From the NCBI GenBank assembly GCA_025266875.1, contig JALLLT010000083.1, forward strand, positions 17,470-81,469: 64,000 nt of DNA, read 5' to 3'. Below the pieces are notes generated by a model. It was given only the letters and a program-made list of their open reading frames with translations. It had not been told where the DNA came from and ran no database searches. Source of the stretch: Fennellomyces sp. T-0311. Taxonomy: Eukaryota; Mucoromycota; Mucoromycetes; Mucorales; Lichtheimiaceae. Below, in pieces: positions 57,701-64,000 of this stretch (the stretch's first letter is position 1; the number at the start of each line of letters is the position of its first letter). Position numbers and translations under genes: made by a program.

Positions 57701-58156
57701 AGTTGCTTAGACAACCGGATACGTTTTGCTCGAAAAGCAGAGGTTAGAGGGCATTTATTCAAAGGCATGGCTTCGGAAGATGACGAGGAATCCGTGACAA
57801 CATTTGCAAAAGCAAGCTTAACGGTCGATAGGAACGCAAATATGGGTTATAACAGTCAAGACGTGACCAGCTATGGAACATATTTCGGAAATACCTTGCT
57901 TTTCTTTCGTCATACTCAAAATGGGACTACACGAATACTTTGCCTGTTAAACGTATACCTGGATACAAAGCCTTCTGTCGGTGGAGGTGTGCCGTCTGGA
58001 ACAAGTCACGATACAAGATTGCATGTTACAGAGATCACGCATCTGGATTGCGCTGCACACAAGCTTCAGTATTTGCACAATACGAACAAAGACTATTACA
58101 TATACCAGGGGATGGTGCGAGATGACATCATACTTGGTGAAAGAAGGAAGATTTAA
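54784..58156 (+). CDS. Tnp2-like transposase of the second CACTA element, many exons
   Basis: Starts MTLKRCPDCNEPVPQATWQKH, a C2HC-type knuckle. Acidic linkers (SSEDETTYTTTEMESS) follow, then a region resolved only in part around a nine-A run at 55,324-55,332. From 55,512 good joins are QF/DGSPLLSLHQAK, LNER/YKNENVLLLAVLPGPKKPKD, KEE/GYGIKRGTPF, EGAL/DIHSQPNF and KITR/HVNTWHRFL. Tnp2 core: GLYMDGFNVFKRRGYTLTL, then the PGPKKP block and FLRPMMEELSILERYG, then GCRICLIAG and HILGHNIAHQVWDM. The end is ILGERRKI. About 850-900 residues. No nonsense codon was found in the resolved exons. It would move the 52,147-58,660 element. Confidence 0.83.
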
Positions 58157-58937
58157 AAAATGTACAATAATATGTCGCTTGTGTATTTCATTGGATACAT
58201 ATATTACTTCTGCCTGTTCTGCGTTTACTTTGCCTGTACAACTTTTTTTTCTTGCATTTTTCCATGCAAGTGATATACTATATATTCTAATATCGCTTCT
58301 TGTGGGTACTTGTAAAGTAAACGTTATATAGCCAAGCTCATTAGTATGTATTCATCAATATATTTAAAGCTATTTCTCTTTAAACCATGGGAACCCCATA
58401 TAGACCTTGCTGTAAGCGAGTGAAGACTGTAATTTTAGAGAGGTATTAGCTCTGTGAAATAGTGGTTAAATATACTGAAAATTAGTGAATGTCAACCACA
58501 TTACCTTAACAAAAACTCACAACTATAGTCACATAAATCTACTAACTTCATTATAACATTTTTTCACCATGCAAAAAGAGTTAATTTCTAGAGTTAATAT
58601 ATTTTAAACCTGCTTTCACATTTCTTAAACTAGTATTACACAGGTTTTTCTCCCTGTGAGCTAGTGACAGTTCCGATCTTCTTACAAGGAAGGATGGTAA
58701 ATTTCTCCTTGTACGATCAGAACTATGTCACCTTCGTTCAGAACGAGATGCATTTCTAGATGCAATCTTGAAGTCTGAAGAAGAAGTGAAGCAACTACGA
58801 GAGGAACTACGAGTTCATAAAGAGGAATCGAATCAGAGGATTGCTCGCCTTGAACAACAGGTTTCTGACCTTATTTCACTCCTTCATTAATACACAGCTA
58901 CTTATAAGCTTAAATACATTTCTTTATAAAAAAATTG

Positions 58938-60356
58938 CTACTGGCTGTCTTCCTCAAGGTCATCGTACTCGTCGTAGTTTGTCGGGATATCCGACACTGG
59001 ACGAAGGTTTGCTGATGCAAGATACTCTTGCAATGTTGGCGGGTTGATGGCGAAGTAATGACATGCCTGGCCCTCTTCCATGCAAACCTTAATGTTCTTA
59101 AAGAGAACGGAAACAACGTAATACTTCTCAACAGGACTAAGTAGAAGCTTTTGTGTCTTGTGGAAGTCATTGAACGCGAACAAATTAACTGTTCGTCCAA
59201 ACTCCCACTCCACTGCAATTCGTATTTTCTTCATGCTGTTGTTTTCTCGCGCTTCTGGACTTCTTTCGTCGTCTTTTTAATATATTAATATATCAAGTTA
59301 ATTGCTCATGGAATAAAAAATAAGTAGAGAATTGATAACGTACTTGCTACAAGCCGATGAGGCGCCAGTAGGTTTGCATGCCGACGATATGCCAAATCGC
59401 CATAGGCAACAAACTTGCTTCCGTCGGGAAAGTTGAGGCGTTCGTTGAAGATGTCGAGGATGCCTGACTCCGTCAGGAGATAGCCGTCGTGTCTGGCACC
59501 AGTGACAGGCCCATAGAAGGCCGAAGTTATGCGATCTGGTGTAACTAATGCCTGATATTTCAAAGCATGCTTGTGCTAGATAGATTCATATGTTTTCCGG
59601 TTAGCAAACCATACAATTTCTTAAACCAAAGAACTTAAGTGCTCTTCAACCTTGTGGCCATTGTATACAAGCTCCTGAAGCTCGACAGGTCGGCAGATAC
59701 CTCGCACAGTGCCATCGATGAACCCAATGCAGTTATTGTAAGGAGCGCCTATACAATTGTTAATGATAATTTGCACTCTATGTCTTAAACATTTTATCTA
59801 ATATATAACGAATTGTTTTTCATACCTTTTGCGCGAATGGCATCAGCAAAGTACTGCATACGCTCCTTGGTTAACTGAGAGTCCGTAAACTCTAACAGAC
59901 TGGCGTATTTATTATAGATATAATCTATAACTCCATTAAAGATAACAGATAAAGTGGACGGAGGGCGATGGAACATTTGCTTCAGGTCGCTATATCGCGA
60001 TGGATATGCTAATCGACGCAAACAAAGACATAGCGCTTCTTCGCGAGAAACACGAATGATGTGTCTGGTATCGTTTTCATCTTCCCGGAAAGAAAACTCA
60101 TGGGGGAGCTCCATCACTTCCATAATTTCTCGAAGCTAAAAAATATAACTGAATGAATATAACCCATATAGTCCTGTAACATAGTAATTAAACAGCATAC
60201 TTGGTGATGCGTAAACCGAAAGTTGAATCGACACTCTTCAGTCGAGTATTTGGTAAGGTCAAATGTCTCTCTGCGTTGATCCGTTCCGATTTCTACTAGG
60301 CGGCAGGCATGTGCGGCCAAGTATTGCTGGGCAGCTTGGTAGAGAAGTGACATCAA
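58938..60356 (-). CDS. HARBI1-like DDE nuclease, intact multi-exon
   Basis: Five exons on the minus strand. Joins that work: FTHHQ/LREIMEVMEL, AIRAKG/APYNNCIGFIDGT, YNGHK/HKHALKYQALV and LVAN/DERSPEARENN, all at GT-AG borders (first donor GTATGC near 60,200; last donor GTACGT near 59,341). Catalytic acids: FIDGTVRG, GARHDGYLL and AVEWEFGR. N-terminal helical region includes LRRLAYPSRYSDLKQMFHRPPSTLSVIFN, the usual HARBI1 HTH block. The end is acidic (EYDDLEEDSQ). No lesion seen. It may still supply nuclease although its partner gene is split. Confidence 0.88.
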
Positions 60357-60573
60357 TAATAATGATAAGAGGAAGAAAGAACAAGCAGAAAAAAGTGTGC
60401 AAAAAAAAGCAGTTTACAAGCCATTGTCACTTTAGTATTTCAACCGACTTGTGTTACAGCAATTACAATGTCAGTAACGTTCATCACTTTTTTTTTTCGA
60501 AGACAGACGATGTTCCCAATTTGGAAGAGCATTCTGAAAAATGGATTTTTCAGAACGCCCTAAACTCTCTAAT

Positions 60574-61437
60574 GGCGTCCATGCTACATCTTCCGCTAAA
60601 AGCAATATTCTCGAACGTTTTAGGAACTCCTTCACGTCGCCGACCAGGTTTTGACAAACTCCAAGCACATTGTTTCTTCATATTTGACCTGGGGGCCATC
60701 TTCACCTTCGCATGGTACACGATTTACTTCCACATCCAATTCTGGCAAAAAGGTTCCACTCTGACCTGGAAGCTTGCCGGATTGCCTTGAACCCTTTCTT
60801 CGCCCGATTCTGTCTACCAGCTAACCACCCACTTGGTGGACACTCTGGTCGTCTAGGGGAAATCGACTTTCAACCACTAGACATCTCTTTTATAACACAC
60901 CCAGCGTTCTCACAATTCTCAACAAAACAATACCGATTACAATGTATTGCCATTCAACACCCACTTTCTCCGTCCACACACATCGTCTGATGGAAACTCT
61001 TTTGGCGGGTTTTAATGCTCCATCAAGCCCGCAACATTTTCTTCCATATTTATCATCAATCCATTCCAACCGCTGGCCTTCTAAACCGCATCAACCGCAT
61101 TCGAACCCCATCACCTCAATGTTGTATATGCCAACAACACTATGAGTCTATCACCCACTTCCTTGTATGGTGCCCATCCAAACTGGAAGTATGGAGAATA
61201 GTTTGGAATACTCTTTTCCATCGCGATCCTCTCCCGTCTGCTCTTATACATTTTCTATTCACCGGCGATAGACCTTATTCTCCAATTCCAGCACCAAAGC
61301 TTTTACACATCATATCATACATCGCCCTTGCGATATAGCGAGCCCACTGGGCATTCATTTTTTCTTCTACTCCTTTTATTTCTGAACAGGTTGCATCTAA
61401 TGCAACCCGACTCATCCATAAATATGTATTTCCCTGA
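60574..61437 (+). pseudogene. LINE ORF2 3' part with C-terminal CCHC motif
   Basis: Continues ORF2 after both inserts: ISPDI, VPLS (51,013-51,025), then MASMLHLPLKAIFSN. A frame slip lies between about 60,650 and 60,712. The following frame holds HDLLPHPILAKRFHSDL, then a TGA at about 60,988, then the zinc motif CCICQQHYESITHFLVWCPSK and the terminal block AHWAFIF...HKYVFP, with a TAG at 61,336. The 3' UTR and poly-A follow. Confidence 0.85.
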
Positions 61438-61684
61438 TTTAACACGTTAAAACCCTTTCGTTTATAAATCATAACGCCGCTGACATGCCACTTCTCTCCG
61501 AACGTGTGTCGGTATCAATAAATTTTGAGGGTAACACCTCCTTACAAAAAAAAAAAATAACAGGAATGGCTAAATGCACCCCACTCTCATGCACCCCACC
61601 CAGCACTTGTGACGTAGACAGTCGATTTCTAGCTAAAGCGCACCCTCACCCTGCACCCCTTCACCTTTCACTGTAGAATTTAAC

Positions 61685-61925
61685 TTGTCATGCCAAAGCG
61701 ACCTGTGAGAATCCAATGAAACCATAATTAAACGCGTCATCCCAAATCAACCCGTGAGAATCCAGGGAAACCATAATTAAATGTGCCATGCCAAATCAAC
61801 CTGTGAGAATCCAACTGGGCAATGATCGACATGGCAAATCGAACATTGAGAATCCAATAAAGCAGTAATCAAACGCGACATGCCAAATCGACACGTGCGA
61901 ATTCAGTAAAGCAGTATTCAGAAGT
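61685..61925. repeat. 49-bp tandem repeat, about five units
   Basis: Units begin CATGCCAAATCRACC.GTGAGAATCCA, near 61,689, 61,738, 61,787, 61,831 and 61,880, with growing divergence; the fourth is shorter by a few bases. It lies just right of the LINE in the original target DNA. Confidence 0.85.
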
Positions 61926-61929
61926 CGAT

Positions 61930-62700
61930 AGCATTTGAATTTGCCGCCAGTGGAAAATAAATAAAGATATATTGCTCACCACTTCATGAGAATTCGATGC
62001 TAGGAGCCAATGTAAATCCATGTATATAGTATCTCAGTGTGTGGTAAGTCAAAATTGTTGATTATTATTGGATATCTATATATAAAAGAATCGACTCCTC
62101 GCTAATTTTCAAGAAAAGGAAATCGCAGTCCCACCTTGAGAAAACCTTACTGTGCCTTGCCACCTTTTTTTTTACAACCACCTTTTTTCTTTTCTAACAG
62201 CTGACAACCACTATCGAAATACTGAGGACCGTGCTATCTTGCCTTTTTTACGTCTGACAACTCTTTGAACAACCTGAGTTTTTTTTAATTGAGCCTCATC
62301 ATCACCATTTCTTTTCATCTCCTTCAATCTGTTCATCTGTTCATTATAAAATTCTTATACTTTTTTTTGGGAACAGCAACTTTTCACATTGTGAGCTAGA
62401 GCTACATTTAGCTAACCGACACTGTTTTTTCTAACTCGATTACTTTTTGCAAAGGTCTTTTAATTCTAATAATTTCGTTTTTGTTCCTGAAGTGCCTGCG
62501 TAAGACATAAATCGTTGGCATAAGCATAGGTTGTTTCTAATATGCATATAAAGAGGAGGCAGTCGTCCTTGCATCCATTGTGGTGGAACAGACCATCAAC
62601 GCAGTTCTATCACAATACAATAATTCTCTCTATGCTGCATTCGGGTGTCACGCCCTTCTTAAATAATGTTCCACACGAAAGCTTATTTCCTACTTCTTTC
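61930..62700. other. spacer, pyrimidine-rich upstream region
   Basis: No gene seen. From about 62,100 the plus strand is T/C-rich with several T runs, as in promoters of compact fungal genes, leading to the gene at 62,706. Confidence 0.4.
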
Positions 62701-62705
62701 CAAAA

Positions 62706-63046
62706 ATGCCCATTCCTATTTGCGATTCCTGCCAGGGCCCCTTACATGAGTCTTTGGACGAATGTCCAATGGCCCATGAGCTCATTGACGAAGACAGGGA
62801 CATCTGTCGCTACTGCGGAGAGTTCGATCACGAAGAAGTAGATTGCCCTCTTAATCAGGATCCGTCGAACGATGAGGCTCCGGTCGAGAATGCTGTGTCG
62901 GCGGAGAGCGGTGACTCTGCAGTAAGAAAATACTACGTTGTTTCCCTGTGCACTTCGTTAACTTTTGCCATGAACTGAAGGAGGAAGACCTGCACCCGTT
63001 CTATCAGTCTGCGTTCGATGACGCTGAAGAAGAGAATCATCAATAA
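62706..63046 (+). CDS. small protein with two CCHC zinc knuckles, 93 aa
   Basis: Exons 62,706-62,921 and 62,981-63,046 (GTAAGA..TGAAG) give 93 residues and no lesion. Two CX2CX4HX4C knuckles: CDSCQGPLHESLDECP (residues 6-21) and CRYCGEFDHEEVDCP (about residues 34-48). An acidic tail follows (AEEDLHPFYQSAFDDAEEEN). Such knuckles bind single-stranded nucleic acid and are typical of Gag/ORF1 proteins; the spacing equals that of the LINE ORF1 pair (CGRCHTTDHNFSDCP, CSICGKGGHQPANCP), but the rest differs. Could be a host gene, a domesticated ORF1 fragment, or the first part of a retroelement gene. It is the only intact frame in the window not clearly inside an element. Confidence 0.7.
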
Positions 63047-63091
63047 AACAGTTTTTACTGCTTATAAAAGCTCGTGTCTAGGTATTTAAGA

Positions 63092-63142
63092 TGGCCGAGT
63101 CGTCACCTGTCGAGCAAAGCGAGACAGGTGACGACTCGGCCA
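63092..63142. repeat. perfect 20-bp hairpin
   Basis: TGGCCGAGTCGTCACCTGTC, loop GAGCAAAGCGA, then the exact complement. The inner half (CACCTGTC..GACAGGTG with an AGCGA loop) recurs in the tandem repeat that follows. Confidence 0.9.
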
Positions 63143-63154
63143 TAAAGTTTAAAT

Positions 63155-64000
63155 GATGAGCCGGCTCACCGTTGAATGACCCGCAGCGCAGCGAAGGGGA
63201 TCATTCAGTCGAGCGTAGCGAGACAGGTGACGTGCTCATAAGCATAATAATGTACACAATAGCATTCCAATAGGGTTTAGGGTGTAGTTAGCATTTAGGA
63301 TGTAGTTAATGACAATGCAGCTTTGCCACCGTGCAATATACAGTTGCTTTCCAAACCAAATTATCAAAACACTGCCATCCATCTACCCTAACCAGGTGAA
63401 CTAATGTGTCATTACTATGAATAACAAGCATGATGAGCCGGCTCACCGTTGAATGACCCACAGCGTAGCGAAGGGGATCATTCAGTCGAGCGTAGCGAGA
63501 CAGGTGACGTGCTCATAAGCACGATAATGTACATAATAGCATTCCAATAGGGTTTAGGGTGTAGTTAGCGACAATGTAGCTTTGCCACTATGCAATAGAC
63601 AGTTACCTTTTAAACGAGTTATCAAACAGTGTCATCTATCTAGCCCAACCAGGTGAACTAATTGGTCTTTACTACGAATAATAAGCATAATGAGCCGGCT
63701 CACCGTTGGATGACCCGAAGCGCAGCGAAGGGGATCATCCAGTCGAGCGTAGCGAGACAGGTGACGTGCTCCTAAGCATGATAATATACACAGTAGGAAT
63801 CCAATAGGGTTTAGGGTGTAGTTAGTCATTTAGGGTATAGTTAGCCATTTAGGGTGTAGTTAGTGACAATGCCGCTTTACCACCGTGCAATATACAGCGG
63901 CCTTTCAAACTGAATTATCAAACATTGCCTTCCAAACAAATTATCAAACATTGCCTCTCAAAACACACCGGAGCGGAGCGAAATAAAGTGCAGCCCAAAG
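63155..64000 (+). repeat. 260-277-bp tandem repeat of GC-rich hairpins and TTTAGGG stretches
   Basis: Three units start at 63,155, 63,432 and 63,689 with GATGAGCCGGCTCACCGTTG. Each begins with TGAGCCGGCTCA (self-complementary), then a hairpin TGAATGACCC..GGGGATCATTCA with a CAGCGCAGCGAA loop, then GTCGAGCGTAGCGAGAC. The unit tail carries GGGTTTAGGGTGTAGTTAG, partly reiterated in unit three. The window ends inside another AGCGGAGCGAA box. Confidence 0.88.

Larger units (their letters stand above)
52147..58660 (+). mobile_element. CACTA-type element, 6.5 kb, TSD CTA, in the Harbinger gene
   Basis: CTA occurs at 52,144-52,146 and 58,661-58,663; removing the insert with one copy restores the Harbinger gene frame. 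The left end reads CACAGAAAGC and the complement of the right end CTCACAGGGAGA, so terminal similarity is short and the outermost two bases are uncertain. Both arms hold many GGTGAAA/TTTCAC and TTTAAC boxes (52,190-52,600; 58,440-58,640), as expected for subterminal transposase-binding repeats. It encodes a Tnp2-like transposase and an accessory protein, divergent. Confidence 0.8.
51284..58890 (+). pseudogene. Harbinger DNA-binding partner gene, split by the CACTA element
   Basis: Left part: exons 51,284-51,361, 51,418-51,855 and 51,930-52,143; right part 58,661-58,890. With the insert and one CTA removed, the frame runs VAAPT/SDSSDLLTRKDGKF to the stop at 58,888, giving 319 residues. Content: basic KAKRRN, a Myb/SANT-like helical region (LDITLIEETLELQPFNAK, TSTWEQVAANVNARI, TYCSARILALQKKEQ), a Lys/Gln-rich helix, an acidic patch and a C-terminal coiled coil (ILKSEEEVKQLREELRVH). 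In Harbinger elements this type of protein recognises the ends and brings in the nuclease. The insert stops it at about residue 258, so only the N-terminal region could be made. Confidence 0.82.
51026..60570. mobile_element. PIF/Harbinger-like element, 9.5 kb with a nested CACTA insert
   Basis: A 41-bp TIR starting AGAGAGTTTAGGGCGTTCTG at 51,026-51,066 is exactly repeated as the complement at 60,530-60,570. AAT flanks both ends (51,023-51,025 and 60,571-60,573). Because of the sequence, a TA duplication with ends one base inside is equally possible. It carries a DNA-binding gene (split) and a HARBI1-type nuclease, convergent. Subtracting the nested element leaves about 3.0 kb. It lies in LINE ORF2, 11 bp right of the IS630-type element. 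Confidence 0.93.
41293..61555 (+). mobile_element. APE-type LINE, about 5.5 kb, split by two later elements
   Basis: AATAACAGGAAT is duplicated at 41,281-41,292 and 61,556-61,567, and the 3' end has a poly-A tail (from 61,546). Inside are two ORFs plus the inserts 45,787-51,012 and 51,026-60,570. Subtracting the inserts and their extra TSD copies leaves about 5.49 kb. The 5' end is only two bases before the first ORF1 ATG, so the copy may be slightly 5'-truncated or the family may have almost no leader. Confidence 0.92.

Overview
The window reads as the repeat-rich part of a nuclear genome from an early-diverging filamentous fungus. Mucoromycota, probably Mucoromycotina, is my best guess. The grounds are many 45-80 bp GT-AG introns, AT-rich spacers, and a mix of Helitron, Crypton, CACTA/Tnp2, PIF/Harbinger, hAT, Tc1-mariner/IS630 and APE-type LINE elements. 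I found no rRNA, no tRNA, no CRISPR array and no clear housekeeping gene. Almost everything recognisable is a transposable element, and many boundaries can be fixed from terminal inverted repeats, target-site duplications, or reading frames that rejoin when an insert is removed.

Layout. 1-2.3 kb: a Tnp2-type transposase running off the left edge, plus a possible small companion gene. 3.8-5.7 kb: an IS630/Tc1-like element with one nonsense codon. 5.87-6.02 kb: a CACTG-ended MITE. 6.2-7.3 kb: a second IS630-like pseudogene. 7.5-12.2 kb: a large five-exon pseudogene carrying a zinc-binding region and a DEDDy 3'-5' exonuclease. 14.4-15.0 kb: a 21-bp minisatellite. 15.2-23.3 kb: a decayed Helitron interrupted by a Harbinger element (17,977-20,820, TSD TTA) and a GC-rich non-autonomous hAT element (21,733-23,128, 8-bp TSD). 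25,960-32,542: a complete CACTA element with two intact convergent genes, inserted into an older coiled-coil gene. 34.1-36.6 kb: a decayed Crypton whose recombinase starts like a histone H3 tail. 37.7-41.0 kb: two Tc1 elements in opposite orientation.

41.3-61.6 kb is one nested structure. A LINE (12-bp TSD, poly-A tail) holds a 5.2-kb three-gene IS630/Tc1-type element (45,787-51,012, TA TSD) and, 11 bp further on, a 9.5-kb Harbinger element (51,026-60,570). The Harbinger DNA-binding gene is in turn split by a 6.5-kb CACTA-type element (52,147-58,660). Removing each insert with one TSD copy restores an open frame across each junction.

The most unusual system is the three-gene IS630-type element. 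It has long (~197 bp) terminal repeats, an intact DDE transposase, an inverted paralogue that keeps the same intron position but has lost the second and third catalytic residues, and a small helix-turn-helix protein. The 1.2-kb region between the divergent genes carries about 25 same-strand copies of TTRAGC, which could be a binding array. I infer a transposase plus a catalytically dead partner or repressor.

The right end (61.7-64 kb) holds a 49-bp tandem repeat, a small intact two-knuckle zinc protein gene, and a ~260-277-bp tandem repeat of GC-rich hairpins with telomere-like TTTAGGG stretches.
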